Shown: positions 32,164-45,050 of the stretch, piece by piece
Position numbering within the stretch: the first letter of the stretch is position 1
How the letters are laid out: every line of letters begins with the position of its first letter
Assembly: GCA_024196135.1 (NCBI GenBank)
Contig: JAMQCK010000027.1
Span: forward strand, 62,001 to 126,000
Length of the DNA stretch: 64,000 nt
Direction: 5' to 3'
Source of the DNA: Pleurotus ostreatus/Saccharomyces cerevisiae fusant
Taxonomy: Eukaryota > Opisthokonta
Translations under genes and position numbers: made by a program
Notes under the pieces: generated by a model
Databases searched by the model: none
Seen by the model: only the letters and a program-made list of their open reading frames with translations
What the model was told of the DNA's origin: nothing

Positions 32164-32878
32164 TGAGCCTGCGGGGTGCACCTGCGATAGGCCAGGGGAA
32201 AGAAAGGGAATGTCAAAAGGGGCAGACGAAGCGTGAAACAATGTCAATAATATCCATATGGGGATGTCTTACGTCACATTTCAGGCCAAAGATGAGCTTT
32301 GAGCGCGCCCCATGTTGACAAACTACTTATTGATTTGTCGAGTGCATGCCTTTCGTTTCGGGGAGCCGAACCCTCCCCCCACGACATTGAACTATTGTGC
32401 ATGCATCGCTGGGTGCGCTAAGCCTGTTGTGCTACTCGCAAACTCATCGAAAACAGACCGGCAAGATCGTAGTCGACCGAACTGAAGGTGGAATGAGCCC
32501 GTCTTGTAGAAGAGGGACGGACCGCCGGGTTCTACTTTGACCAGCTGCAGGCAGGATCATTGCGTAGAGCTTGGACGTCCCGGATGGACGGCGCTTCCAG
32601 TGGGTCCCCTTCTCCGCTGACCCCGTCAGTGGTGACACAGGCGGGATAGAAATAGGAGAAAGAGCAAGATCCTGAACCTTCAGCTCAGTTGAAAAGAGAC
32701 CCTTATTGCGTCATGATAGCCTCAGACCTGTCCCTCTCTTCCTTGATGGCAATGGTACTATGTTGTCTCACAATGATTCCTGCAGAGCGAGTTATCCAAG
32801 AAAATGAGCATTTGCAAGACAGCAGCGGCGACAATACAGAAAACAAAACAACCGACAACGATGCGCCTGGTAGGGCAT
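32164..32878. other. Intergenic region upstream of copy B
   Basis: Bases 32164-32277 mirror the promoter flank of copy A, and similarity stops about there. The rest shows no gene. Confidence 0.55.
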
Positions 32879-35800
32879 CTACTCATTTACATGACTTTGC
32901 CGTACATGATTCTCCAGGTCCTGCAAATAGTCCCGTCAGCGATCCATCCCGAAGCAGTTGTGTCAACAGGGAACAGAAGGTCTTTGAACAGGGAACACAA
33001 GGTCTTTGGACAGGGAAAGGCCTTTGGACAGGGAGCACAAAGCCGTTCGACGGCGAGCACAAGACCGTTCAAACGAACAACTCACCTCAATCGACACGAA
33101 CAGTGCTTCGCAGCTCGCACCACCGTGATGCCACTGGCACCGATACACCGGCTGCGTGTCGTGCTGCGTCTGCTCCAGCTGCGCGCGCACGGTCTGCAGG
33201 CTCTTCTTCAGCGTGGCGATCTCCGCGGTCTGCTCCTCGAGCCGGTGCGCCGACTGCGCCTGGGCGGCCTCCAGGGTCGCCAGCCGCGCGCTCAGCTGAT
33301 CGCGCTCTGCGCCGAGCTTATCCTGCTTCGCCAGCGCCTGGTCGCGCTCCTCGACGGCATCGTCCCGCGCCTCCTCCATCTTGTCCCTCTGCACCGCGAG
33401 CTTCCGGCGCTCCATGGCCAGCGCCTCGACGCGCTCCGCCAGGTCGTCGCGCTCCGCGGCCTTCCGCCGAACGTCCCCGTTCGTGCGCGCGTCGAGCTCG
33501 CGGACCCACTCCGCCTGCTTCCGCCACCTGTCGCGCTCGGCCTCGAGGGTGCGCGCGCGGCCGAGCAGGGTCTCGCGCACGGTGGCGAGCCCGCGGGCGA
33601 CCTGGTCCTCCGCGATGGTCGTGCGGTTGGTGAGCGAGACGATCTCCTTGCGCATGTCGCCGACGTGCGCGGAGGCCACCCTGTACTGCTCGCGCACGAA
33701 CTCGGCGTCGTCCTCGGCGGCTTTCCGTGCACGGGTCTCGGAAGCGAGTCGCGCTTCGAGCTCGGCAAGGCGCGCTGCAAGGTCTGCATGCTCCCCACCT
33801 AGGGCTGGCGCTGTGGTATCGCCACTAGATGTGGACGCAGAGGCAGCGAGTTGTGCTTGCAAGGATGCGATCTCGGAGCGAAGGGCGGCCTCGCAAGCGT
33901 CACGAGCGGCTAGCCTGGACTTAAGGTCTTCCTCCGTCGATGTGTGTGCCAGGCTCTGGCTGACGGCGCTCGTCTCCAGTGCGGCAAGTTGCGCCTCGAT
34001 AGTCTCGACTTTCGCCTGCGAGGAGGAATGCGCATCCTCAGCTGAGCTAAGACTGGCCTTGACCTCCTTCAGCTCGGCCTGTGCAAGGACGAGCTGCTCC
34101 TGAGCGAGTTGAAGCTGCGACTCCGCGGTGGCGGCGCGAGTCTCTGCCTCCGCGAGACGCGTCTCCGCGGCGGTAGCACGAGCCTCGAGCTTTGAGGCGC
34201 GTTCTTCGGCTTGCTTCGTCGCATCTTCCGCCATGATGGCCCTCCCTTCCGCGAGCTTGGCCATAGCGGACGCATTCGCGCTCGAGCCCCTGGCCTCCTT
34301 CAAACCATCAGCCTCCTTCCTGGCTTGCGCGACACGAGCCTCCGCATCCTTCACCCTCTCCTCTGCCATCTTAAGCTTCTCCTCAACCTCGGCGACCCGC
34401 TCTTGCCATTCAGTCGCAGTCTGCTGGATCAGGACCTCGACGTTTCTCTCCAGCGCTGCCCGCTGGTCGGCCCACTCGCGTTCGTCCAGCTCCTTGTGCT
34501 TGCGGAGGGTTTCCAGAGTGCTAGTGGTGTCCTCGAGCTTCTTGACCGTGTCCTCGAGTTGCTTGGTAACGTCCGCAAGTTCTTTGCTGGCCTCTGCGCG
34601 CTGCACGTAGAAGTCGGCGAGCTCCTGCTGGAGTTTGGACAGCTCCTCTGACTTCGTGGCAAGACTGTGCTTGGTCTCCGCATGACGCTCCTTGAGAGCG
34701 GCCAGAGCCTGATCGCGCTCCGCCAGAAGGGGGATGACCTGTTCGTGTTCCTTCTTGACCGCGGCGAGATCGAGCTTTGCTTGTTCAACCTCGCGAGTCT
34801 TGTCGGCGAGCGAAGACTCGACGCTCGCCAAGCGGACGTTGAGGTCGGCAACCGTGGTCTGCAACTCGGCGTTCTTGTCCTCGAGGCTGGCATTCTCCTC
34901 CTGGAGGTCGGCGACCATATCTTCGAGCGCGGATACCTGCCTCTCCAGATCGCTGTTCTTGCGCTGCAGGTCGGTGTTGGTGAGCTCCAGACTGGCGATC
35001 TTGCCTTGGAGTCCAGCGTTCGCAGTCGTGACCTCGGCATTCGCAGCCGTCAGTTCGGTGTTGCGGCGCTCGAGGTCGCTACGCTCCTGCGCCCATTCGG
35101 CCATGGACTGCTCGCCGACCTCCTCCTGCGCTCTGCGGACCTTCTCGACCATCTCCTCCCGGACCATGCGCAGCTTCGCCTCGAGGTCGCGCACCGTCTG
35201 CCCATGCTGCACCTCGTGCTCGCGCAGAGTATCCTGCAATCGCTGCTCCTTCTGCGCCCAATCGGCCTCCTTCTGAATCCAGCGGGCCTCCTTCTCCGAC
35301 TGGGCGTGCTCCTTGTCGAACCAGGTGCGCTCCTTCGCCTCCCAATCCTTATCCCGCGCCTTCGCCTGCTCCTCCAGCTCCCGACATCGCTGCTCCAACG
35401 CCATCTTCTCTTCTGACCAGTGCGCCCCCTTCGCCTCCCACTCCAGCTCCTTCTCCTTCCAAGTGGACCGCTCCTTATCCCACTCCTTCCTCTCCTTCTT
35501 CCAGTCTGCCTGATCCTTCTTCCACGCCGCTTCCTTCTTCTTTGCCTCAGCCTCGTGCCGACGTTGGATGGCGCCCAGTTCGAGCTGCGCCCTCTCCAGG
35601 AGACCACCAAGGTCAGCAACTTTGGCGGAAAGAGTCTGCGACTCGGCTTGGCTGGAGGCAAGGTCGCGAGCGAGGGACTCCTTCTCCGCCTCGAGCTCCT
35701 GCGACCGTGCTTCGTAAGACCCCTTCTCAGCTTGGCTGGATGTCAAATCGCGTTCGAGCTCCAGGATGCGCTGGTCTTGCGAGGACTGCGTGTTCGTCGT

Positions 35801-37895
35801 TCGCTGCGACTCATCCGGTGTAGGCGGTACAAATGATGCGGAGGTGTCTTCGCCTTGCTTCCGTGGGGGTGCCGCTGGTAGAGGCGAAGCGGGAGCTGCT
35901 TTGTTCTGCTGGGTCGGAGGATGCACCTGGAACGATGGTCAGCGCTGCCGTCCCTATCACGAAGAACAAAAGACGCCTGCAAGGAGAAGGAAGCCTACAC
36001 ATACCTTGGTTGACGCCTTGGTCATATCGACCTCCGCCGCCTTCGACGCATCCTGCAACCGCGCCTGCTGTTCATCGCGCAAGTCCTGCGTCGACTCCTC
36101 CATCTCCTCCCGAAGAGCGATCGGGTCTTTCGGCGCATCTGCATCCGCACCCCCCTCAAAGTCCACGTACGACTCCATCTCCCGCGTCGCATCGTCCATC
36201 TCCTCGTCGCCGTTCACGCCGATGCTCATGCTGATATCTTGCGTGATGCTGAGATCCTGAGTGCCGCCGACGTCCTCCGTCCCCGCATCTTGACTAGGTT
36301 CCTGCGTGCTTCCAACCCCGCCAATCTCCTCCTCTGGCGCATCATCCGGCTGTCGCTGCGGTATCGACCCCGAGAAGACGCGCTGGCGCTGAGCTTTCGG
36401 ACCCAGTATGTCACCCAGCGGCCGTCTTGGTCGATTCTGGGCAGAAGTCCCGCCGTTACCAACCCGCTCGGCAAGGGCTCTCGTGCCGGCGAGCACCCTG
36501 CGATTCAGGGAAGGTTGACTGCTACTCCCTTCGATGGTATCGTCGTCTTCGCGACTGTCGTTCACTGCCGAGCGCCGCTTCTCGGGCGAGAACTCGGATA
36601 TGGTTTCGGTTTGCGTGGGCCCGCCAGCGCTCTCGATGTGGCTGCCGCTCGGTGGGGGCCCATTGAGGGAAGATGAGGGACCAGCTATATTGTTGAATAC
36701 GGAAGGTGAGACGCGCGGAATGGGCTTCAAAGGCTTGCTCGTGGCTGCGGGTCGCTTCTTGCGCTTGCGACCAACTTCGACGGATGGAGAGCGAGAGGGC
36801 GACTCGGAAGCATTCTTGGGTCGGGACCGAGCCGAGATTGATGATGGAGGCTTGTCCGGAGACGTCGCAAACGGCGAGGGGGAACGGGGGGCATGGTGAG
36901 CAGGAGATGGGGGACGTCCTCGTCGCTGGGACGAGAGTTGAGGGGAAGACGGCCTTGACGCAGAAGGGAAGTCGTCGACGGTGGTAGCTGGCTGCCGTGG
37001 CCGCGCCTTTGTAGGTGGAGGTGGAAGACTGGGGTCCGCGAGCTGGCGGCGCTTTGTGTCATAGAGCTTCAGGCGAGCCTTGATATGGGGCTCGATGGAC
37101 GTGGGTATTCGACTGACGGCGGATGAGGATGTCTTTGAGCGCGTGCTTTCTGATGAAGGTCAGAGAAATGAGGGTGCCATCTTATCGAGGGACGCACCAG
37201 TATCATCAGTTCGCCTTGTTATCGCGGCCGTGTTTGCGCGGGAGGTGGATGTTACAGGGGCATTCGTAACTCGAGTCTGACGCGCAGAGGCCGCCGATTC
37301 TGAGTGGCGCCTCGCGGCGGTCGATTCTCGCTCTTGGCGCAATGCCTCGGGTTCGGTTGCACGCCTAGCCACGCCAGAGGACTGAGTGCTCCTCTGTGAT
37401 GCGTCCTGTGTGGCCTTGCGCTTTCCCTTCGGTGGCCCGACCCGCGTGACTGCCTGGGAGCCGACAGACGCGCTCTCCTTTCCGCGCGTCGGAGCATTGC
37501 TCTCGGCAACAACTTTGCGTTTCTTCGTCGGACGTGGAGGAGAGGGACTGCGGTCGCGCGCTGACGATGCTGAGGTCGTCCGAGACGATACATTCTTCTC
37601 TGACCCAAGCCGTAATCAGAGCGCGCTATGCAAGACTTCACGCGCGCCGCGCACCTTGCTTCACCCTACGACGCCAGTCCTTCACCATGTGCTCATTGCA
37701 GTTTTTCTTGGGCTCCCAAGTCGATCTGTACTTCTTCCCCGTCCTGCGATCCGGGTCCCACTTGATCCTGTATGCGTCTTCGCGCTCGCCGACGATACTG
37801 CCCGTCCACATCTGCTCTCCCTCGAGAGGTGGGCTAAACTCGTGCACGTCATCTCTAGATGTGTCGTCCTCGACATGTTTGCGCTTGCCGGCCAT
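32879..37895 (-). CDS. Chromodomain, long coiled-coil and C2H2 zinc-finger protein
   Basis: Five exons (37895-37655, 37599-37198, 37149-36005, 35926-33086, 32920-32879) join in phase to 1,556 residues. The N-terminus has a chromo-like fold segment: GSIVGEREDAYRIKWDPD, then KKYRSTWEPKKNC, with aromatic residues in the expected places for a methyl-lysine pocket. About 520 residues of basic, Ser/Pro-rich, presumably disordered chain follow, with patches such as RPTKKRKVVAE that look like nuclear localisation signals. About 900 residues of near-continuous heptad coiled coil come next. The end, completed only by the last 14-codon exon, is a C2H2-like finger: CQWHHGGASC then DLENHVRQSHV. The composition points to a nuclear chromatin-linked filament or dimer. 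The function is not known to me. Confidence 0.83.
32985..33060. repeat. Repeats in the last intron of the chromodomain gene
   Basis: Four degenerate copies of aaggtctttggacagggaac lie in intron 32921-33085. Confidence 0.7.
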
Positions 37896-38308
37896 ATATC
37901 TCGGTGGAAGGTCGCTGGGCGTCGCCTGAGATGACGGCAAGGAGCAGGGGGTAATTGAAAATTCGAGGTCACGGCAAGTGCCGGTCACAAGTTGAACTTC
38001 GCCTCCTCACAGTGTTTGCAGGACTACCGTCTCTCGAGAGACGATACAAGGGTTATCTACTTCAAGACCACTCTCAAATTTGAATTATGAACGTATCAAA
38101 GCTTTCCGAAGCGGCTTCGATCGCAACAAGGCGCTAGTCCTCGCCGGCTCCCAACTTCAAGATAGGCTATGCGCATTTACTACAAGCTGCACAGTAGCTG
38201 GGACAGGTGATGTACAGCAACTACCAGCAACTGTATCGCAATACGTCGAGACGCTCTGTAGCGCGTCCGTATCCTACACTTCGAAACAACCCTCGCCTGT
38301 GAACACCT
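37896..38308. other. Short intergenic region
   Basis: This holds the promoter of the chromodomain gene and the 3' flank of the phosphate symporter. No gene seen. Confidence 0.5.
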
Positions 38309-40771
38309 CTACCCCGAATACCCAAACCTCGGCGCGTTGATAATGATACCGAACTATGAACCCATTTAACTCCCATCTGCGCCAACTCAAAGCCAGCAAG
38401 ACTCACCAAGGACCCCGCAATGACACCCGTAATCGGCACCGTGATCACCCAGGACGCGAAGATCCACGCAATGCCCCTCCAGTTCACCGACTTCACGTCG
38501 CCGTTGCAGATGCCCACGGCTGCGGTTGCGCCGACGATGCACTGCGTCGTCGAGACCGGGAGCGCGAGCTGCGACGCGAGCACGACGGCGATGGAGGAGC
38601 CAAGCTCCATGCTGAAGCCGCGCGTAGGTGAGTGGAGGGTGAGGCGATTGCCGAGGACGCGCATGATCTGTGAGAAGCAAGTGAGTCTCAAGAGTAGTAG
38701 GTGCCGAGATGGGGTGAGAGCTCACGTTGTACCCATACGTCGCCAGGCCGATGACTAGCCATATCGCACCATATGCAAGGATCCACGTCGGCACGCTCGT
38801 CTTCGCGCCAACATAGCTCCCCGTGCGCCAGACCTCGTAGATCGTCGAAAAGGGGCCGACGGCATTGCTGATGTCGTTCGAGCCGTGCGCGAAGGACGCG
38901 GTGCACGCGGTCATGACCTAGGTCAAGATGCTCATCAGAATGCAGGAATATCGTGAGATGAGGAATATCTCCACCCACCTGCAAGAACGAATAGAGGTGC
39001 TCCGTCTTATTGTCGTACTGCTTCGCGCGCGAGTGCACGTCCGCAAGTCGGCGCGAATCCTTGTGGGACGTCTGCAGCGTGAGCACGTCCTGGAACAGGC
39101 CGCCGAAGAGCGCCTTCTTAACAAACGGCACAGCGTGGTAGCGCGCGATGATCCAGAGGTTGCGGGGCTCGATCCTGGAAAGGATGTGTCAGTATGATCA
39201 CCATGCACTCAGACTTGCGTCGGATGAAGAGATGGCCATGCAGCGGATCCACTCACCAAGCGCCCTCAATCTTCGGCAGCTCCACGTCGCTCAGGCGCGC
39301 GTCGCGAGGCCGCGCCTGCTCGTTCTCCTCCGTGATCTCCTTCCCCTCCCTCCCATCCTCGCTCGACGCCGTGTCCTCCTTCCTCAAATCCGGCTGCGCG
39401 CGCGCGCTCTCAGCGTGCGCATTCTCCGCATCCGCCGCCCCAGCGGGAGCAGGGTTCGACGCGGTGTGGTGGCCCCTGTGATTGGGCGCCTGCGTCAGCT
39501 ACTACCATCCCGCAGGACTCGCCCTAGATGACTCTATACGCCCGACGACTCACAAGTAGTAATCCGGCACCGGATCCGGCGCCGTGAACGAGCCCGCGTC
39601 CGCGGGCGGCGCGCGCCACCAGAGCGCAGGGCCCGCGAAAAAGTGGTACCAGCGCACGGTGTAGTCCCCGCGCACGACCTTGCAGTAGACGAAGGGCAGC
39701 CAGAAGGTGCAGGCGAGGGCGCAGACGACCGTGGCTGGCGGAGAGTCAGTGATGCGTTCAAGTCAAGGGTGATGCGTCCAAGTTAAGGGGTGAGGGTAGG
39801 AGAAGGAAAAGAGAAACAGAGGAGATGGAGGTAAGGGAGGAACAGGTGAGAGACGCACCAGTACCGAAGACCGCCGCCATCAGGTCGGGCGTGGACATAT
39901 CCTTAAGGCCAAGGTTCGGCGAGCCCTTCCAGAGGATGCAGAGGGTGAGGATGACTAGAGGGACGTGTCAGTGGGTGGTAATAGTCGCACAATCCCTCAC
40001 TCACCAGTGACTGCAAACCACCAGAACGGCGCCATGATCAGGCCGGCCCTGACCGAGTCCTCCCGGACGAGGACGATGTACTTGGTGAGGAGGTAGACGA
40101 CGGCAGCGAAGCCACCGGCAACGAGGGGCGCGACGCCCCACTGTGACATCTACGTTGGCAAGTCGCAGAGGGGAGGAGGGAGGCGACGCACCGTAGCGAA
40201 AATCTGCCCAAGGCCGTCCCAGCCCCAATGCACCGCGCCAGGTCCGCCAGCAGCTATGCCGACGCCCGTGAGCGCGCCAACGATGCAGTGCGTCGTGGAC
40301 ACCGGCATCTGGTGCCGGGTGGCGAAGATGAGCCAGATCTGGGGACAGAGAGTCAGTCGTCGTTCGCAATTTTGATAGCCTCGAAGAAAGAGTCAGATCG
40401 CCCACTCACCGAGCTCCCCGCGACCGCGCAGACCATCGCCAGCAGTAGCATTCCCGGGTCGTCCTTAAAGATCTCGATGTCGACGATGTCGTTCTTGATC
40501 GTGCCCGAGACGCGCGCGCCCGCGAGGACGGCGCCGAGGAACTCCATGATCGCGGCGGCGATGCAGGCCTGCCATAGCCGGAGGGAGCGCGAGGAGACGG
40601 AGGTGGCGAAGGAGTTCGCGACGTCGTTGGCGCCTGGGCCGAGGTATAGGTAAGCACGCGGTCGATGGAAGTTCGAGGGAGGGAAGGAAACGCACCGATC
40701 CCATACGCATCCATCGACGCGAAAAACAGCCCGAAGACGAAGAGGTAGTCATACTGCGACATGCGCGCCAT
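38309..40771 (-). CDS. PHO89: Sodium/phosphate symporter of the PiT family (Pho89-like)
   Basis: This is a plasma-membrane inorganic-phosphate importer, likely coupled to Na+ as in yeast Pho89. It starts at 40771 (MARMSQYDYLFVFGLFFASM), and about ten short introns follow. Both inverted PiT signature repeats are present: GANDVANSFATSVSS near the N-terminus and HGSNDISNAVGPF in the C-terminal half. Each is followed by a PVSTT motif (QMPVSTTHCIVGALTGVG and ALPVSTTQCIVGATAAVG). A hydrophilic loop between the halves is acidic and Glu-rich (EDGREGKEITEENEQARPRD). The last short exon encodes FGIIINAPRFGYSG and stops at 38309. In fungi such genes are often induced by phosphate starvation or alkaline pH; I see no clear promoter proof here. 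Confidence 0.94.
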
Positions 40772-41674
40772 TTTTGGAGCAGTCGTGTAGGGAGACGAAG
40801 GAGAAGGGACGTGGGAGACGACTTGTACTCTCACCAGCACATCTTCACGACCCGCCGTGTTATAAGCCGTTCACTAGCACGCACGCGCACAGAAAATTTG
40901 ACGCTACTTGGAGTATCGACATTGGGAGTGAGCGAACGTGCATAGCCAAGATTCGAGGAGAGTCTTGAGGCGGGGCGAAAGAGGTGGCGCGGCACAATCA
41001 AGATGAGGGACAAGCGGAGGACAAGAGACTTGGCAAGTGGATTGTGCCTTCCCGACGGGTTCCTGCCTTGTTGCGGCGAAGGACTGGCTCAAGTCAGTCA
41101 ATGAGGCATGAAATGTCCCTGTCCTGGACCTCACTGTGATATGTGAAGGTCTTTTCGGTGAAGAGGTTCGGTGGACGCGGCTTGCTTTTCAGCTCAGCGC
41201 CAAGCAGGATCGTCATGTTCGACCTCAGCGATTGATGCCCTTGTATCGATCGAGACAGTGCGCCTGCAGGCGAATATACAGGCCTTAGAAGAGGGTGTGG
41301 GATCCGTAGAATGTCGAGAGCAGAAAATGCTGATGAGGGCCGCAGACAAGTCCCAAATCCATTTTCGGCAGTTTCCGACGCAGCGCCACGTGAGCTAACC
41401 CCGTAAACCCGCCTCCATCGAAGTCCATGCTAGGAGTCGGACTTACGCTTCGCCACCTCCTGTACACGGTCTACCAGCCGCGGACAGGCGCCGGTTCTAT
41501 ACCCTGAGGAACAGTGAGCTCGATCCAAACCGATGTCAGAAACATGTCAATCCGTGCGTGCGCCGGCTCGCGAGAGAAACAATGAAGCTAACAGTGCCTC
41601 CTTCTGTCGACGCGCCTTGACATGTTCTGCCTGTCTCCATCTGCGGCGAACCTCTCTCCTTCCCCATATACGTC
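40772..41674. other. Divergent promoter region, Pho89-like and PQ-loop genes
   Basis: About 900 bases between divergent starts; no gene recognised. Confidence 0.5.
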
Positions 41675-43558
41675 ATGCAATGCGACACGCAACAACAGAA
41701 ACATGATTGGTTTACGGCGACGTTGACGTTCGGCTTGTGTTGCGGCCTGATCATCTCATACCTTCCTCAAGTGCGTCTCGGTGTCTCGGTAGTCCAATCA
41801 ATCCCACCTCCCAATTTTTGTGCATATATGCTACATCCACCTTCACGACCTGCTGCTATGGCATAGTCATCCCAAGCCACCGTACATCCTGGCTAACAGC
41901 CACCTAGCATGCCAGGATCATCCGCGCCGGCTCTTCGGAAGGCTTCAGCCCGTGGTTCCTTCTCTTGGGAAGCACCTCGAGTGCAGCCGGGATGCTGAAT
42001 ATGTGCGTTACCTATCATACTCACGAGCCCGACACTCATTCCGCCTGCAGGTTCACCATGCAGTTTGGCATTGTCAAGTGCTGCCGATACTTCGTGCGTA
42101 CTTAGTCCTACACATCAAACCCTGCGTCTTACCCCCCTTCGCAGAGCCTTGGAGGATGCCTCGAGATGACGGCAGGGATTGTGCAAGTCGGGTTGCAATG
42201 GGCGATGTTCACCTTCATGTGCGTGGCGCGCGATCATCCTCATACCCACTGCTGACTGACGCCTCTCGTAGCTTCGTCCTCTACATGCTCTACTACCCAC
42301 CGCATCTCAAGTTCATCGCCCCCGCCTCTGACCCCGAGTCTTCCACCACCTCCGTCAAACCCCTCAAACGCCCACAACGAACTGAAGAGTGGCAGAACTC
42401 AGTAATCCTCGCCTGGGTCACCTTCGGGCACTTGTGCGTGTCTCCGCCCATTCCTTGCCCGTCATCACTTCGTCCTTCATCATCACCAAGCCAACCTTAA
42501 CTAACATCCGCCCCCTCAGCGCCATAATCGTCATCACCACCATCTACCTCCTCCTCACCACCTCGCCCTCGCCCGTGCCGAACCAGCCCCTCCCACCCCG
42601 GCTCTCCTCTTGGGCGACGCTCCTCGGCGTCAGCTCCGCCGCGCTCGCCGCGATCCAGTACATGCCGCAGATCATCCACACGTACCGCATGAAGCTCGTC
42701 GGCGCACTTAGCATCGCGATGATGATGATCCAGAGCCCGGGCGCGGTGCTGATGGTGCTGAGCATCGCGCTCCGTCCGGATACGAATTGGACGAGTGAGT
42801 GGTGACTCGTTCTACTCTTACCTTACCGTCCCCCTACCCACTTTCGCTGCTTACCCACCCTCCCCATCACTCCTTTCCGTCCAACCTCTTTCCGTTCAGC
42901 CTCTTTCCGTCCAGCCTCTAACTCATCCCTCACCCCCCTCCCAGGCTGGATCACCTTCGCCGTCGCCGGCATCATGCAGGGCACGCTCCTCATCATGTGC
43001 ATCACCTGGAAGTTCCGCCAGCTCAGGCTCGTTATCGACGACTTCGGCGCGCCTCTCCCTCCCTCCGCCCACCCCGCCCGCCGCCGCCGACGACGCCGGC
43101 GGCACAACTCATCATCCTCCCACCCGTCCTCCTCCTCGCGCCCCTCGTCCTTCACGCGCGCGGAGAGCGATTTGAGCGTGCCTGGGCTGCAGGTCGACGA
43201 GGAGGAGGAGCCGCAGGCGGTGCGGGCGGCGCTGGCGGCGGCGATCGAGAGCGCGGTGGGGGAGGATATTGTGGGCAGTGCGATGCGGGGGGTGTCGTGG
43301 CCGGGGGTGGGGGAGTTGCCGGCGGGTGAGAGAGCGGGCGACGTGGTTGCAGAAGCCGCACGTGCTGGAAGTATGGACGGTACGAGAGCGGCGAGCATAG
43401 AGCGCTCGAGTTTGGATAAGAGGCCTTCGGAGAGGACCCCGCTGCTCGGTGGCGATGCGGAGGCGGGACGTCGAGAAGGAGAAGGTGGAGAAGAGGCAGG
43501 ATCCGCGGGGAAGGGCAAGGGAGGCTGGGGAGGCTGGTTCGGAAGGAGTGGGAAGTAG
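41675..43558 (+). CDS. PQ-loop repeat membrane protein
   Basis: This belongs to the SWEET/PQ-loop superfamily, whose fungal members are vacuolar or endomembrane transporters such as cationic amino-acid exporters. The first exon is 41675-41770 (LCCGLIISYLPQ). The next begins at 41908 and completes PQ loop 1 (HARIIRAGSSEGFSPWFLLL). PQ loop 2 reads ALAAIQYMPQIIHTYRMKLV, then GALSIAMMMIQSPGAVLM. Hydrophobic segments amount to about seven helices, ending with WITFAVAGIMQGTLLIMCIT. After the last helix comes a soluble tail of about 190 residues with poly-Arg and poly-Ser tracts (ARRRRRRRRHNSSSSHPSS) and an acidic-leucine style element (SERTPLLGG) that resembles vacuolar sorting signals. The exact substrate is unknown. 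Intermediate intron borders were only partly checked. Confidence 0.87.
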
Positions 43559-44713
43559 CCCTGTGTATGTTCTGCGACTGAACTGAGATCGATGTTCACC
43601 TACCTTACACGCGCGATATTGACGACCGAGTTCTTTCAATCTGTACTTAGATTCGTATTTAATGGTATGAAGGTGCTCTCTTTGGTCATGCACAACCGTG
43701 ACTCGAATGACAGCCCACCTATTCACCCTCAGCTCGCACTTATGGGTCCAGCGTTCGGAAACTGCCGATCCTCCATCTTAAATTTACGCTGCCTGTCTCG
43801 ACTGTAACTGCTTGCTTTCAGGCCTCTACATTTATTCCAGGACTTCGCAATTCTGGGCCTGTAGTGTGAAGGCAGAGGACCCAAGCCTGAGGCTGCTCGT
43901 GCTCGCTGGTCATCAGTGCCTGAAAACGTGCACAGAATTGAATTGTGCTCAGCTTCCTCCGCTCCGTCTTCTTTTCCCTCATATTGCTGCTTGAACACAT
44001 ATGTAGGATTCGGAAACCGGACGCACTCGTCCACCACTGCTACTGCTAGCTCTGTTATGCGACCCTCACTACCGCCTACTACATTGGGAGGCTTGGGTAG
44101 GCGCCAATACGGGAACAATTGGGCTTGAGGACGTGCCTGCGGCCTCCGATGGCCTTGATTGTCGAGCACGAGTCGTGCCGTCGAGGAAGCGCTATACACG
44201 ACGACGCGGATCTTTCTCGCCGCCTTCCCGCATAGCCATTTATATCGGAGGCCGCAAAGACATGGGAAGACAAACTACACGCGCCACCGCTGGCTTGAGA
44301 GAACTCTTCGTCTACCATTCATGATCACTCTAAGATGTTGCTGCGCTCCCTTGAACCTTGGAGGTGCTTTGGTACCCGTGTCAAGTACTGCTGGGACTTT
44401 CGTGAACTCCTCGGACCTGCCACGGGGGCCCGAGACGCGCTGCCAAACCCTGCGCTGATCCCTTCTTGATCACATCGACGGCGGACGCAATGTGGACTTG
44501 CCCTCGGAGCACAGCCTCTGGATCCGCACATATATACCTGCATGGTCTTTCGTTGCCCGTGTGTCGCTTTCTTTCATCCTTCACGCTCTTTGGCTACCCG
44601 TCCGGTCTGGGCGGAGTGCCGATTGAGGCTTTCGGTCGTCGCCAAGTCCGACTGCAGGCATCTTCTCACTTGACGTTGAACGTGGCCATCTTGGCATACT
44701 CGCAAAACACACG
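43559..44713. other. Intergenic region, no gene recognised
   Basis: A minus-strand open frame at 43729-44199 (157 codons including the stop, with VVGGSEGRITELAVAVVDEC) could be a small unannotated gene but shows no family motif. Otherwise no features. A tatata stretch at 44529-44535 may serve the next gene. Confidence 0.4.
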
Positions 44714-45050
44714 ATGAAGTCACTCGTACTTGCCGTCGTGATCCTGGTGATCTCTGTCGCTGCGCGTCCTCTGCCCGCGCGTCAGGGCTCGGATGGCGAG
44801 GCTGGACGCTGGCAGGACGATAACGACGATGTTATGGCTGTTGAATGGCCTACGACGGGTGGGTATATTTCTGTCATCGTTCGAGTATGACTGCTCACCG
44901 AGCTGCTATAGGGCATCCATACCAATGACCACACGTCATTTCGCTGTCCGTCCGGTTATCAGAAGAAGCATGCGCCGACTGCATCCGACTCGACGAAGGT
45001 TGTCGAGCTGTCGTGCGCCGCAGATGCTGTTCGGGAGAGCTGCAGACTAA
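44714..45050 (+). CDS. Possible small secreted protein, second exon uncertain
   Basis: The start MKSLVLAVVILVISVAARP looks like a signal peptide followed by a dibasic-like region (PLPARQGSDGE) and an acidic stretch (QDDNDDVMAVEW). An intron begins after 44858 (g|gtgggt or gg|gtatat) and ends at tatag near 44912. The frame after the splice is ambiguous. One choice stops at once (HPYQ); another runs to 45050 with a very basic, Arg-rich tail; a third, using a weak donor, gives a four-Cys tail. Only the first exon is worth trusting. Confidence 0.4.

Noticed and set aside
33381..36260. Long plus-strand open frames opposite the chromodomain gene
   Set aside because: They mirror the GC-rich coiled-coil exon on the other strand, are Ser/Arg/Leu-rich without motifs, and the minus strand has a continuous phased gene.
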